This document shows, piece after piece, positions 8,661 to 17,214 of a stretch of DNA of 64,000 bases; positions within the stretch are counted from its first letter, which is position 1, and each line of letters begins with the position of its first letter. Position numbers and translations under genes: made by a program. The DNA comes from Fulvimarina sp. (GTDB lineage: Bacteria > Pseudomonadota > Alphaproteobacteria > Rhizobiales > Rhizobiaceae), in assembly GCA_002700095.1 (NCBI GenBank), contig PACL01000007.1:16611-80610 (forward strand), in the 5' to 3' direction. A model generated the notes under the pieces. That model did no database searches and was not told the origin of the DNA. It saw nothing but the letters and a program-made list of their open reading frames with translations.

Positions 8661-9421
8661 GATCGCCGGAAGGGCCTGGACGCCGCACCGGGCGTGGCTT
8701 TGACATTGCTCTCCGAGGCGCCCTCGGAAACAGGGCCGCGGTAGCCGACGCCGCGAAGGAACAGCTCCACGGCCGCCTGTCGCCTTTGCTCGGTATCGGC
8801 CGCGCAATCGACGAGACGCTGCGGCATCGAGACATAGGGGGCAGTGACGAGGCTGAGGAACAGGTCTGCCGAGAGCGAGGCATCCGGCACGGCGATCTCG
8901 CCGAGGCGCGCGTGGTGGTCGAGCAGCATCGCAACCGCCCGCATCGAGCGCTGCCGGCCCTCCTCGTCCGCCAGTGCCGCGATCTCGGGAAATTCCGTGG
9001 CGCTCGCCATCACCCCGCGCTGGAGCGAAATCGTCTCCGGCTTGCGCAGCACCTCGACCATGTAGCGGCTGAGCGCATGCAGCTTGCCCGGCAGATCCTT
9101 GCAGCAGCCATCGCAGGACTGGTCCTCCGCCGCCTTCGACAGAGGCTCCAGCCAGTGGGCGATCCGCTCGCGCAGGACTTCGGCGAAGAGCCGGCGCTTG
9201 TCGATGAAGCGGGCATAGACCGTCGCCTTGCTGACACCGGCCTCCTCCGCCACCGCCTCCAGCGACGTCCCGTCGAAGCCCTTGGCGAGGAACAGCCGCG
9301 TCGCGGCCTCCATGATGTTGCGCTGGCGGCGGAGACCCTCTTCCCGGGTCGGCCGGCCGCCCTTCACATGTCCCGGACGCCCGGCGTCCGTCTGCGCAAC
9401 AACCTGTTTCGGCAACGTCAT
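8657..9421 (-). CDS. TetR/AcrR family transcriptional regulator
   Basis: 254 residues. An N-terminal TetR helix-turn-helix at about 35-80 contains TSLEAVAEEAGVSKATVYA and RFIDKRRLFAEVL. The ligand-binding half is longer than the usual 190-210 residues and carries a cysteine cluster, SCDGCC (Cys103, 106, 107), just after the DNA-binding domain. This is unusual and could bind metal or sense redox, which is inference. It is the first gene of a two-gene operon with the lipoprotein hydrolase. An inverted repeat at 9463-9484 upstream of its start may be its operator. Confidence 0.9.
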   Translation of the reverse strand: MTLPKQVVAQTDAGRPGHVKGGRPTREEGLRRQRNIMEAATRLFLAKGFDGTSLEAVAEEAGVSKATVYARFIDKRRLFAEVLRERIAHWLEPLSKAAEDQSCDGCCKDLPGKLHALSRYMVEVLRKPETISLQRGVMASATEFPEIAALADEEGRQRSMRAVAMLLDHHARLGEIAVPDASLSADLFLSLVTAPYVSMPQRLVDCAADTEQRRQAAVELFLRGVGYRGPVSEGASESNVKATPGAASRPFRRS

Positions 9422-9462
9422 CGTCCTTCCGAGCGAGGCGATACGCCGCCCCTCCCGAAGGG

Positions 9463-9484
9463 AACTAGACGATGTCGTTCAGTT
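9463..9484. promoter_or_regulatory. Candidate TetR operator (imperfect inverted repeat)
   Basis: AACT-AG-ACGA-TG-TCGT-TC-AGTT: eight of ten positions in each arm pair around a 2-bp centre. It lies 42-63 bp upstream of the TetR start, where an autoregulatory operator would be expected. Confidence 0.4.
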
Positions 9485-9540
9485 TTGGCAGGGCCGCATT
9501 GCCAGGCGGGTAACGAATGGAAGGCAACCGTTGCATTTTC

Positions 9541-9589
9541 GCCATCCATCCACCGAAGGCCGGCGCGACGCCAGGCTGCGCCGGATGGC
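9541..9589 (-). terminator. Nested hairpin downstream of the Nit1C operon
   Basis: On the minus strand, about 53 nt after the last Nit1C gene, GCCATCC (9541-9547) can pair with GGATGGC (9583-9589), and inside it CCGGCGC (9560-9566) with GCGCCGG (9577-9583). No U-run follows. It may end the nit operon before the TetR gene. Confidence 0.4.
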
Positions 9590-9641
9590 CACGGCTAAAG
9601 CCCGCGGTGACCGGCGGCGGACGCCGCTCGGGCGCAGCGCC

Positions 9642-10907
9642 TTATGCCCGCTCGAGGACCCGTCCCGCCTCCACCTTCGCGATCGCCTCCGCGAGATGGG
9701 CGCTGTCCTCGTCGATGGCCAGGAACCGGCCCGAGCCCCAGGTGTTCAGCCAGCCGAGGCCGACGAAGTAGAAGCCCGGCACGGCGGTGACGCCGCGATC
9801 GAAGGCCGGCTTGCCATGGGGGTCAAAGACCGGGACCTCGATCCACGAATAGTCCGGCCGGAAGCCGATCGACCAGACCACCGAGGTGATCGTCTCGGCC
9901 GGAGCATCGATCTCGGTGATCTCGCGCTCCGGCCGCCAGACCTTCTCGAAGGGCGGCTCTTCCGGCGCGTCGATGCCGTTGCGGGCGATATGGGCGTCGA
10001 TGGCCTCGCGGATGCCGACATAGCTGCGGTCGGCGTCGTTGAGGTTCTTCTCGAGGTCCGGCTGGAAGCGGATCCGCGTTCCCTCGATGGCGTCGACCGA
10101 GCCGTAGAGCGACACGCCGTCCTCCAGCGCGAAGCGGCGCAGGTCGATCTCGTGGCCGCCGTCCCGGCCGGACATGTAGTGGTTGGTCTGGCTGACCGCC
10201 TTCACCGGATCCGGATGCTCGCGGATGGTCATCGCATAGTGGCCGGCGTCGTGGAGCCAGTCGGTGGCGTCCCGCCCGCGATATTTCCGCGGGCTCCGAG
10301 GCGCGGGGCCGACCGCCAGATGCACCTTGCGCCCGGCGCGCACCAGATCCTCCATGATCTGGACGCCGGACTGGCCGGTGCCGACGACGAGCGTCGCCCC
10401 ATCCGGCAGCTGCGAGGGCCGGCGATAGTCCCGCGAATGGATCTGCACGATCGCAGGATCGAGCGCCTCCGCGTAAGGCGGAACGATGGGCGTGTCGTAG
10501 CCGCCAGACGCGATCACCACCTGGTCGGCCGTCCAGACGCCTGCCGACGTCTCGACGACATAGCCGCCGCCGCGCCGGCCGATGCGGGTGACGGCGACGC
10601 CCTCGCGCAGCGGCGGCGTAAAGCTCGCGGCGAAGCGGTCGAGATAGTCGACGATCTCGTCCTTCACCATGAAGCCGTCGGGATCGTCCCCGTCATAGGG
10701 AAAACCCGGCAAGAGGCACTGCCAGTTCGGCGTGACGAGGCAGAACGTATCCCAGCGGTTGACCCGCCAGGAATGGAACCGGCGATGGCGCTCGAAGACG
10801 ACGTGCTCGATGCCGCGTGTGACGAGGTGCCGGCTGACCGACAGGCCGGCCTGTCCGCCACCGACGATCACCACCGGAGCATGGTTGCGCGCATGGGGAC
10901 CGGTCAT
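9642..10907 (-). CDS. Nit1C cluster flavin-dependent oxidoreductase (MSMEG_0569 family, NitH-like)
   Basis: 421 residues, a two-dinucleotide-binding flavoprotein. The FAD Rossmann motif VIVGGGQAGLSVSRH is at the N-terminus and a second nucleotide motif LVVGTGQSGVQIMED in the middle. The C-terminal GFYFVGLGWLNTWGSGRF segment is typical of flavin-containing monooxygenase relatives. It is the last gene of a seven-gene minus-strand operon whose order matches the conserved Nit1C (nitrilase) cluster, where this position is taken by a predicted flavoprotein monooxygenase. It overlaps the preceding gene by 4 bases. The reaction is not established. Confidence 0.9.
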   Translation of the reverse strand: MTGPHARNHAPVVIVGGGQAGLSVSRHLVTRGIEHVVFERHRRFHSWRVNRWDTFCLVTPNWQCLLPGFPYDGDDPDGFMVKDEIVDYLDRFAASFTPPLREGVAVTRIGRRGGGYVVETSAGVWTADQVVIASGGYDTPIVPPYAEALDPAIVQIHSRDYRRPSQLPDGATLVVGTGQSGVQIMEDLVRAGRKVHLAVGPAPRSPRKYRGRDATDWLHDAGHYAMTIREHPDPVKAVSQTNHYMSGRDGGHEIDLRRFALEDGVSLYGSVDAIEGTRIRFQPDLEKNLNDADRSYVGIREAIDAHIARNGIDAPEEPPFEKVWRPEREITEIDAPAETITSVVWSIGFRPDYSWIEVPVFDPHGKPAFDRGVTAVPGFYFVGLGWLNTWGSGRFLAIDEDSAHLAEAIAKVEAGRVLERA

Positions 10908-11209
10908 CGTTGCGTCCTTCCGCGATCCTCGACGGACAGGCAGGCGACGCTTGCCTCCGGGCGGCCGAGAAAGGGCTTGGCCCTCGCCTCGATGTCGGCG
11001 AGTTCGGCCATGGCCGAGGTGCAGGCGAAGCCGTATTTCGCGGCGACCCGGTCCGAGGCGGCGTTGAGGCCGTCCCGCGCCCGGGCGAGGAAGTCGCCGA
11101 GGGGATAGGTCTCGCCGGCAGCGAAATAGCGGGTGATGGCGGTCGAGGGCGAATAGCAGCGCTGCTCCTCGCCGTCCGGCCAGCGGATGGTAAAATGAAC
11201 CTCAGGCAT
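10904..11209 (-). CDS. Nit1C cluster small protein (MSMEG_0570 family nitrogen starvation response protein, NitG-like)
   Basis: 101 residues, no signal peptide or membrane segment. The compact N-terminal half (VHFTIRWPDGEEQRCYSPST, then YPLGDFLARAR) is typical of the small conserved protein found between the AIR-synthase-like and flavoprotein genes of Nit1C clusters. It overlaps both neighbours (8 bases with the upstream gene, 4 with the downstream one), so the three are translationally coupled. Function unknown. Confidence 0.88.
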   Translation of the reverse strand: MPEVHFTIRWPDGEEQRCYSPSTAITRYFAAGETYPLGDFLARARDGLNAASDRVAAKYGFACTSAMAELADIEARAKPFLGRPEASVACLSVEDRGRTQR

Positions 11210-12188
11210 CAGAGCCCTCCGAAGATGCGGGAGCGGGACGAAGATAGGGCCTAGCGCGCCAGTCCCAGAATGGTGCGGAATGACCGCGCGAGTGGAATGT
11301 CACCTCTGTCGACCGGGTCACCTCGCCAATGGGGCCGGCATGGATGCCCCGCTCCCAGAAGGCCTCGGCGAACCGCATGACCTTCCTGGCCGGCATGGTC
11401 ATCAGGAACCCGAAGCTCGGGAAGGTCCGCAGCCAGCGTTCGAGCGGGACGCCCTCCGGCGTGATGACCCGGTCGAGATGAAGATCAATGCCGACGCCGG
11501 ACGCTTCGGCGAGCATCAGCGCGGTCCCCGCGATGCCGCCCTGGCTGATGTCCTTGCCTGCCTTGAAGATGCGGCGCTCGGCGAGGTAGGAGACGAGGGC
11601 GAGGTCGCCGCGCAGGCGCTCGTGCGGCTTGTCGAGGGCGGCGCAGAAATTGTCGAAGCTCGGGCGATACGCGCCGTGCATGTCGATGACGACGACTAGG
11701 GTGTCGCCGGGCTTGGCGTCGAAGCTCGTCACCAGCCCGCGCGAGCGGCCGAGGACCGTGACGGCGAGACCGAGTTCGCTGGCGCCGAAATTCGTGTGGC
11801 CGCCGACGATCGGCACGCCATAGGCCTGCGACGCGGCCCGCAGCCCGGCGAGCAGCGGCGCCGCGGCATCGGGCGACGGCGCCCAGACCTGATCGACGAG
11901 GGCGACGGCCGATCCGCCCATCGCGGCGATGTCGGAGAGGTTGACCATCACGCCGCACCAGCCGGCGAACCAGGGATCGTCGGCAACGAAGGCCGGAATG
12001 AAGCCTTCGCCGGCCAGAAGATCGAACCCGCCCGCGGCATTGTCGAGGATCGCCGCGTCGTCGCCCGGCCGGCCGATGCCGTTCGGATCGAGGCCGAGCG
12101 CGCCGGCAAGTTGGCCGATGGCGAGCTTCCCGAGGATCGACGGGTGCCGGGAGAGGCTCTCGGCGAGCGCTTGGCAATCGATGCTCAT
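11202..12188 (-). CDS. Nit1C cluster AIR synthase-related protein (Sll0787 family, NitF-like)
   Basis: 328 residues. It has the PurM/AIR-synthase fold pattern: GRPGDDAAILD near residue 38, a VGGHTNFG element, and a C-terminal KDISQGGIAGTALMLAEA stretch that resembles the PurM/SelD/HypE ATP-binding region. These enzymes activate a carbonyl or carboxylate oxygen with ATP; the substrate here is unknown. The ATG at 12188 was chosen because it follows the upstream acetyltransferase stop by 7 bases and gives the family-length protein; the frame is open further upstream without support. Confidence 0.9.
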   Translation of the reverse strand: MSIDCQALAESLSRHPSILGKLAIGQLAGALGLDPNGIGRPGDDAAILDNAAGGFDLLAGEGFIPAFVADDPWFAGWCGVMVNLSDIAAMGGSAVALVDQVWAPSPDAAAPLLAGLRAASQAYGVPIVGGHTNFGASELGLAVTVLGRSRGLVTSFDAKPGDTLVVVIDMHGAYRPSFDNFCAALDKPHERLRGDLALVSYLAERRIFKAGKDISQGGIAGTALMLAEASGVGIDLHLDRVITPEGVPLERWLRTFPSFGFLMTMPARKVMRFAEAFWERGIHAGPIGEVTRSTEVTFHSRGHSAPFWDWRARPYLRPAPASSEGSDA

Positions 12189-12195
12189 CGCCGTG

Positions 12196-12759
12196 TCACC
12201 AGGCGATCGCCGGCGGCGGCGCGCTGCGCTTGGCCAAAGCCAGGAAACCGGCCTGCGGATCGGCGATCGGCGGATAGGCGGACAGGTCGGCGCGCATGCG
12301 GGCGTGGACCATGCCGTGGAGGACGACTTCGCCCTCCACGTCCCAGGAGAGATGCCGAAACATCTCGACATTCTGCGCCTGCACATGGGCAAGGAAGGTG
12401 TGGCAGCCGCGGCCGTTGGCGGTGGAGACGGCCAGCCGGATCAGCTCCCGGCCGAGCCGGCCGACATGGCGGAAGCGGCTGTCGACGGCGAGGCGCGAGC
12501 CCCACCAAAGGCCCGGTCGTTCCTCGTGGATGCGCACCGTGCCGACCACCTCGTCGGCCTCGTGGGCATAGGTCGAGAGCGCCACCAGCGACGTGCAGTC
12601 GCGGTCGATGCCATCGCGGTCATGGACGGGAAAGAGCTTCTGCTCCTCCACGAACACCCGATGTCGCAGCGTGGCGGCGCCGGCCTTTTCCCACGACGCC
12701 ATCGCCGCGCGGATGAAGTAGCCCGGCGAGTGGAAGACGGATGGATCGATCGCGTTCAT
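12196..12759 (-). CDS. Nit1C cluster GNAT N-acetyltransferase (MSMEG_0567/Sll0786 family, NitE-like)
   Basis: 187 residues. The GNAT core is visible: a VVGTVRIHEE beta-strand region, the acetyl-CoA pyrophosphate loop RFRHVGRLGRELIRLA near residue 75-90, and a following HTFLAHVQAQNVEMFRHLSW helix-strand stretch. It starts on a TGATG overlap with the radical SAM gene, a sign of translational coupling. In Nit1C clusters this gene always sits between the radical SAM and AIR-synthase genes. The acyl acceptor is unknown. Confidence 0.9.
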   Translation of the reverse strand: MNAIDPSVFHSPGYFIRAAMASWEKAGAATLRHRVFVEEQKLFPVHDRDGIDRDCTSLVALSTYAHEADEVVGTVRIHEERPGLWWGSRLAVDSRFRHVGRLGRELIRLAVSTANGRGCHTFLAHVQAQNVEMFRHLSWDVEGEVVLHGMVHARMRADLSAYPPIADPQAGFLALAKRSAPPPAIAW

Positions 12760-13964
12760 CAGGCCCTCCGTTGTTCGGGCGCCGCCAGAATGGCGGCCAT
12801 GGCCGGATCTTGCCGGCGGGCCGGATCCCCAGCCGCGGCGAATGTGCCGGCCGAGGCCACCTTAGGAACCGGGGCGAGCTTTTCGTAGGTGGAGAGCGCC
12901 GAGCAGGCGCCGCAGCGGCCGCAGCCGGCTTTGATCTCTTCCGACGACATGCCGGCCGCTCGGATCATCCCGGCCAGCGGCGCAAGCACGCTCGCCATGA
13001 AGTCCGCGTTCGGTGCGGCGTGGCTCTCCAGCGGCGTGCCGGAAATAGGCACGAAGGGCACGACGAACGGATAAACGCCGATGGTGCAGAGCTTCTCGGA
13101 CATGGCAAGGATCGCCTCAGCCGTGTCGCCGAGCCCGGCGAGAATGTAGGTCGAGACCTGACCCCGGCCGAACACCTTCACCGCCGCCTCGAAGCTGGAG
13201 AAGTACTTCTCCAGCGGGACCGACGCCTTGCCCGGCATGATCGCCTGGCGCACCTCAGGCGTCACCGCTTCGAGATGCATGCCGAGGGCGTCGACGCCGG
13301 CATCGCGCATCCTCTGGTGCCAGGCATCGTCCTCCGGCGGCTCGCACTGCGCCTGGATCGGCAGGTCGACGGCCGCCTTCACGGCGCGCGCGCTGTCGGC
13401 GAGGATCGCCGCGCCGCGATCCTTGCCCGGCGGCGTGCCCGTCGTCATCACCATGTGTTTGACGCCGTCCAGCTCCACCGCCGCCTTGGCCACCTCGGCG
13501 AGCTGCGCAGGGGTCTTGTGGGCGATGGTGCGCCCGGCGGCCAGCGACTGGCCAATGGAGCAGAACTGGCAGGTCTTCTTGCGGCTTTCGTAACGAATGC
13601 AGGTCTGCAGCACCGTCGTCGCCAAAACGTCGCGGGAATGCAGGACGGCGATCTTGTTGTAGGGAATGCCGTCCGCGGTGGTGAGGTCGTAGAAGCGCGG
13701 CCGCGAGGGGAAGCGCACCTTGGCGACCTCGACGCGGTCCCGCGTCACCCGCGACAGGCCGGCGGCATCCGGCGCGTCGACCTGATAGGGGCTGTCGAAG
13801 GCCGGCGCGGTGTGCACCGGCACCATCACCGTGGTCGCCCCGATCGTCACCGCCTTGTGGTCGGACGGCCCGGCGCCGCCGCGGCGGCTGTCGTTGCCGG
13901 CGCGCGGATCGACCAGCCGCATGCCGCGGGTCTGCAGGTCGTTGATGAGTTCGGCGTCAGACAT
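12759..13964 (-). CDS. Nit1C cluster radical SAM protein (MSMEG_0568 family, NitD-like)
   Basis: 401 residues from the ATG at 13964. The candidate iron-sulfur cluster cysteines are Cys122, Cys132 and Cys135 in [18 protein letters not shown], spaced CX9CX2C rather than the classic CX3CX2[13 protein letters not shown] and later segments fit a biotin-synthase-like barrel. A second cysteine group, [12 protein letters not shown], near the C-terminus could bind an auxiliary cluster. It overlaps the nitrilase gene by 8 bases. The radical chemistry performed in Nit1C clusters is not known; it may modify the nitrilase product or build a cofactor, which is inference. Confidence 0.9.
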   Translation of the reverse strand: MSDAELINDLQTRGMRLVDPRAGNDSRRGGAGPSDHKAVTIGATTVMVPVHTAPAFDSPYQVDAPDAAGLSRVTRDRVEVAKVRFPSRPRFYDLTTADGIPYNKIAVLHSRDVLATTVLQTCIRYESRKKTCQFCSIGQSLAAGRTIAHKTPAQLAEVAKAAVELDGVKHMVMTTGTPPGKDRGAAILADSARAVKAAVDLPIQAQCEPPEDDAWHQRMRDAGVDALGMHLEAVTPEVRQAIMPGKASVPLEKYFSSFEAAVKVFGRGQVSTYILAGLGDTAEAILAMSEKLCTIGVYPFVVPFVPISGTPLESHAAPNADFMASVLAPLAGMIRAAGMSSEEIKAGCGRCGACSALSTYEKLAPVPKVASAGTFAAAGDPARRQDPAMAAILAAPEQRRA

Positions 13965-14967
13965 GGTCGGCCTCCTCGGCGGGGATCGGTCCGGCAGGCC
14001 CGGACATTGGCGCAGCTGGCATCGGCAGGGCGGGGGCACCGATCTGATGCCGCGGCTTTGCCGACTGCACGTCGTGGACGAGGGAGAGAAGCTCCGGCCG
14101 GGCATAGTGGCCGACCGAGTCCATCATCCGCTTGCGCTTGGTGATCAGCCGCATGTCGAGGTCGGCGACCAGGATGCCCTCGCCCTCCGTCAGCGGTGGC
14201 ACGAGATGGCGGCCCTCCGGCGAGACGATGCAGGTCATGCAACCATCCCGGAGCCCCTTCTGCAGCTTCGGATCGGGGTGGATCTCGGTGATCTGTTCTT
14301 CGCTCAGCCAGCCCGTGGCATTGACGACGAAGCAGCCGGACTCCAGCGCGTGGTGGCGCATCGTCACCTCGATCTGCTCGCCGAACACCGGCCCGACGAG
14401 GCTGCCGGGAAAATGGCTGGCATGGATCTCCTCGTGCTGGGTCATCAGCGCGTAGCGGGCGAGCGGATTGTAGTGCTCCCAGCAGGCCAGCGCGCCGATT
14501 CGGCCGACGGCGGTGTCCACGACCTTCAGGCCGGAGCCGTCGCCCTGTCCCCAGATCATCCGCTCGTGATAGGTCGGCGTGATCTTGCGGCGCTTCAGGA
14601 CGAGGGTCCCGTCGGCGTCGAAGACGAGCTGGGTGTTGTAGAGCGAGCCATGGTCGCGCTCGTTGACGCCGAGGACGACGACGATGCCGCGCCGCCGGGC
14701 GACATCCGCTACCGCCGCGGTCTCGGCCGAGGGCACGACGACGGCCTCCTCATAGAGCTTCAGATGCGGCGCGCCCTGCTGGACCGGCGGCAGGACGAAG
14801 GAGAAATAGGGGTAGTAGGGGACGAAGGTCTCGGGAAAGACGATCAGCTCGGCGCCCTTGTCCGACGCGTCGGTAACGGCGTTCAGCACCCGCTGCATCG
14901 TCCCGGCGCGGCCGGACAGGTCCGGCGCGATCTGCACGGCGGCGGCCCGCACGATATCGGTTCGCAT
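13957..14967 (-). CDS. Nitrilase, Nit6803/Nit1C family (NitC-like)
   Basis: 336 residues, carbon-nitrogen hydrolase. The catalytic triad is complete: Glu46 in VFPETF, Lys128 in [11 protein letters not shown] and Cys162 in ACWEHYNP, with the [11 protein letters not shown] strand typical of nitrilases. It hydrolyses nitriles to carboxylic acid plus ammonia. Members of the Nit1C cluster have been linked experimentally to growth on cyanide as nitrogen source. The proline/alanine-rich C-terminal tail of about 35 residues is variable in the family. It lies downstream of the Sll0783-like gene (121-bp gap) and overlaps the radical SAM gene by 8 bases. Confidence 0.94.
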   Translation of the reverse strand: MRTDIVRAAAVQIAPDLSGRAGTMQRVLNAVTDASDKGAELIVFPETFVPYYPYFSFVLPPVQQGAPHLKLYEEAVVVPSAETAAVADVARRRGIVVVLGVNERDHGSLYNTQLVFDADGTLVLKRRKITPTYHERMIWGQGDGSGLKVVDTAVGRIGALACWEHYNPLARYALMTQHEEIHASHFPGSLVGPVFGEQIEVTMRHHALESGCFVVNATGWLSEEQITEIHPDPKLQKGLRDGCMTCIVSPEGRHLVPPLTEGEGILVADLDMRLITKRKRMMDSVGHYARPELLSLVHDVQSAKPRHQIGAPALPMPAAPMSGPAGPIPAEEADHV

Positions 14968-15041
14968 CCTCGTCTCCGGTGGTTCGCAGGATCTGCGTTC
15001 GGGGCAAGATCCCTTTCAGGCCAGGATCCCGTTCGGGGTGA

Positions 15042-15061
15042 GGCGCCGGAGACCCGGCGCC
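15042..15061 (-). terminator. Perfect hairpin between first and second Nit1C genes
   Basis: GGCGCCGG and CCGGCGCC form a perfect 8-bp stem with a 4-nt loop, starting 28 nt after the stop of the first gene of the nit operon in its 121-bp gap to the nitrilase. It may attenuate read-through or stabilise the mRNA of the first gene. Confidence 0.45.
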
Positions 15062-15088
15062 CCTCTGTCATCGACGGAACGGGCCCGG

Positions 15089-15571
15089 TCAGACCGTCCA
15101 GGTGTCGAGGATGACGGCATTGGCCTTCTTGTGGAGAAGGATGCAGTCGAGCACGTCCTGGGGCGCGATGGGCGTGATGCCCGGCAGCAGCGACGGCTCG
15201 CCATGGCCATAGAGCGCCTGCAGCGCGAAGCGGCAGGCATAGACCTTGCCGCCCTCGCCCATGAACTTGTTCAGGTTCACCGCGAAGTTTTGGTGACCGG
15301 GAAACGCCTCGTCGCCGAGCTTGGGAAAGCCGCGCTGGATGCCGAGCGTCACGCCGGGGCCGTAGAGCAGGATCGAGGTCTCGTAGCCCTTGCGGTTGAG
15401 GCGGATGGCGTTGAGGATGTTGACGAGGCCGATCGAGCCCTCGAAGGCGACCGTGTGGAAGGTGACGAGGGCCTTCTCGCCGGGCGCCGCCTTGACGTCC
15501 TCGAAGACCTTCTGTTCGTAGTCGACGAAATAGTCGCCGTCCTTGTGGGCTTCCTGGGTGACTGCCGGCAT
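15089..15571 (-). CDS. Nit1C cluster protein (MSMEG_0572/Sll0783 family nitrogen starvation response protein, NitB-like)
   Basis: 160 residues from the ATG at 15571, which follows GAGGAGAAC; a longer open frame upstream has no such site. The alternating strands and helices ([19 protein letters not shown], then [18 protein letters not shown]) suggest a DsrE-like small alpha/beta domain. This family is the conserved first gene of Nit1C clusters and is induced by nitrogen starvation in cyanobacteria. It is the promoter-proximal gene of the minus-strand operon, divergent from the MocR regulator. Biochemical function unknown. Confidence 0.9.
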   Translation of the reverse strand: MPAVTQEAHKDGDYFVDYEQKVFEDVKAAPGEKALVTFHTVAFEGSIGLVNILNAIRLNRKGYETSILLYGPGVTLGIQRGFPKLGDEAFPGHQNFAVNLNKFMGEGGKVYACRFALQALYGHGEPSLLPGITPIAPQDVLDCILLHKKANAVILDTWTV

Positions 15572-15637
15572 CGTGTTCTCCTCTTCGAAGCGTGAACCCG
15601 ATCCGAGAGTGGAGCCGATCAAAATCTCCGGTCAATC

Positions 15638-15660
15638 TCCATTCTATTCTCCATACAATT
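15638..15660. promoter_or_regulatory. Tandem TCCATnCnATT repeats, candidate MocR operator near the nit operon
   Basis: TCCATTCTATT (15638-15648) and TCCATACAATT (15650-15660) are direct repeats on a 12-bp period in the AT-rich divergent region, 67-89 bp upstream of the nit operon start. MocR-type regulators commonly bind direct repeats. A further exact copy lies at 15782-15792. Confidence 0.5.
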
Positions 15661-15781
15661 ATTTCCGGGCTGCACCGAAACACTGGCGGATTATCCATCA
15701 TATGGCGCCATTTTAAGCGGCTTTTGCCGCAAAACGATGCAACACCAAGCTTGTAATCGCTTGCCTCAATTCGCGACAATG

Positions 15782-15792
15782 TCCATACAATT
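15782..15792. promoter_or_regulatory. Third TCCATACAATT copy upstream of the MocR gene
   Basis: Exact 11-bp match to the copy at 15650-15660, in the same orientation, 55 bp upstream of the MocR start. Its placement suggests autoregulation by the same protein that would act on the nit operon. Confidence 0.45.
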
Positions 15793-15846
15793 CTGCGAAC
15801 ACCGTCGCGCGGTTCTCACGCGGCCGCCGCAACAGGATGCTTGCCG

Positions 15847-17214
15847 ATGAACTGGGTTCCGGAGCTGCCGAAGAGCGGCAAGCCGCTCTATCTGGAAATC
15901 GCCGACGCCATCGCGGCGGACATGCGGGCCGGCCGGCTGAAGCCCGGCGAGCGCCTGCCACCCCAGCGGCGCCTCGCCAAGCGGCTGTCCATCGACTTCA
16001 CCACCGTGTCGCGGGCCTATGCCGAAGCGCGCATGCGCGGCCTCGTCGACAGCCATGTCGGGCGGGGCACCTTCGTCGAGGCCGCCGAAGCGACCGGCGG
16101 GCGGCCCGACGCGGTGCGCGGCGAGGCCGAGGACCTGACGATGAACATGCCGCCGGAGCCGAGCGATCCGGCGCTCCTCGCCAAGATGCAGGCCGGCCTT
16201 GCCTATGTCGGCGCCAATCTCGTCCCGCTGCTGCGCTACCAGTCGACCACCGGCAGCGAGAAGGACAAGGTCGCCGCCTCGTCCTGGCTGTCGATGCGCG
16301 GCATGGTCCCGAAGCTCGAACGCATCGCCGTCACCCCCGGGGCGCATCCGACGATCACCGCGATCCTCTCGATCATCGCGAGGCCCGGCGATACGATCCT
16401 GTGCGAGGAGATCACCTATCCGGGGCTGCGGGCGATCGCCCGGCTCCTCAACCTCGAGCTCGTCGGGCTGCCGATGGACCGGCAGGGCATCCTGCCCGAT
16501 GCCCTCGAGGCGGCGATCCGCGCCCATGCGCCGCGGGCGCTCTACCTCAATCCGACGCTGCAGAACCCGACGACGGTGACGATGCCGACCGAGCGGCGGC
16601 TCGCCGTTGCCGAGGTCCTAACCCGGCACGGCCTGCCGGCGATCGAGGACGACGCCTATGGCTTCATTCCGCAAAAGGCCCCGGCGCCCCTCGCCGTCAG
16701 CGCGCCGGATCTGATCTGGCACATCGGCGGGCTTGCCAAATGCATCGGCTCGGGGCTGCGCCTCGCCTATACCGTGGCGCCGAGCGGCAAGGACTCCCTG
16801 CAGCTGACCCAGGCGCTGAAGGCGATCAGCGGCATGGCCTCGCCGATCTCCATGGCGCTCGCCACCCAGTGGATCGAGGACGGCACGGCCGACGGCATCC
16901 GCCGCTTCATCCGCGCCGAGAGCGAAGCCCGCCAGGAGATCGCCGCGCAGGTGCTCGACGGCTTCGATTTCGACACCAACCAGTATGCGTTCAACATCTG
17001 GCTGCGCCTGCCGACGGGGTTTTCCCGCGCCGACCTGATGGGGCGGATGGCGGGGCGGCATGTCGGCATCATGCCCTCCGATGCCTTCACCGTCACGGGG
17101 CCGCCCGAGGAGGCCGTCCGGGTCTGCCTCGGCGGCCAGATCACCCGTGACAGGCTGCGGGCCGAACTGATGGTCATGGCCAGCGCCCTCCAGAGCCACG
17201 CCTGGGGCGGCTGA
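15847..17214 (+). CDS. MocR-type PLP-dependent transcriptional regulator (GntR wHTH plus aminotransferase fold)
   Basis: 455 residues. The N-terminal GntR winged helix (about 10-77) includes LKPGERLPPQRRLAKRL, TTVSRAYAEARMRGLV and VGRGTFV. It is joined to a class I aminotransferase-like domain with Asn240 in LQNPT, the EDDAYG motif near 268-272 and the PLP lysine Lys298 in GGLAKCIGSGLRLAY. MocR proteins use PLP or its adducts as effectors and usually activate a divergent operon. Here the divergent operon is the Nit1C cluster. ATG at 15847 is preferred over TTG at 15841 because of its spacing from an AGG element. Repeats in the 275-bp divergent region are its probable operators. Confidence 0.9.
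   Translation: MNWVPELPKSGKPLYLEIADAIAADMRAGRLKPGERLPPQRRLAKRLSIDFTTVSRAYAEARMRGLVDSHVGRGTFVEAAEATGGRPDAVRGEAEDLTMNMPPEPSDPALLAKMQAGLAYVGANLVPLLRYQSTTGSEKDKVAASSWLSMRGMVPKLERIAVTPGAHPTITAILSIIARPGDTILCEEITYPGLRAIARLLNLELVGLPMDRQGILPDALEAAIRAHAPRALYLNPTLQNPTTVTMPTERRLAVAEVLTRHGLPAIEDDAYGFIPQKAPAPLAVSAPDLIWHIGGLAKCIGSGLRLAYTVAPSGKDSLQLTQALKAISGMASPISMALATQWIEDGTADGIRRFIRAESEARQEIAAQVLDGFDFDTNQYAFNIWLRLPTGFSRADLMGRMAGRHVGIMPSDAFTVTGPPEEAVRVCLGGQITRDRLRAELMVMASALQSHAWGG

Noticed and set aside
9642..10907. Baeyer-Villiger monooxygenase
   Set aside because: The FxGxxxHxxxWP fingerprint is not seen; gene order and length fit the Nit1C flavoprotein instead.
15847..17214. Aminotransferase enzyme
   Set aside because: The aminotransferase-like domain is preceded by a full GntR winged helix, so it is a MocR regulator.
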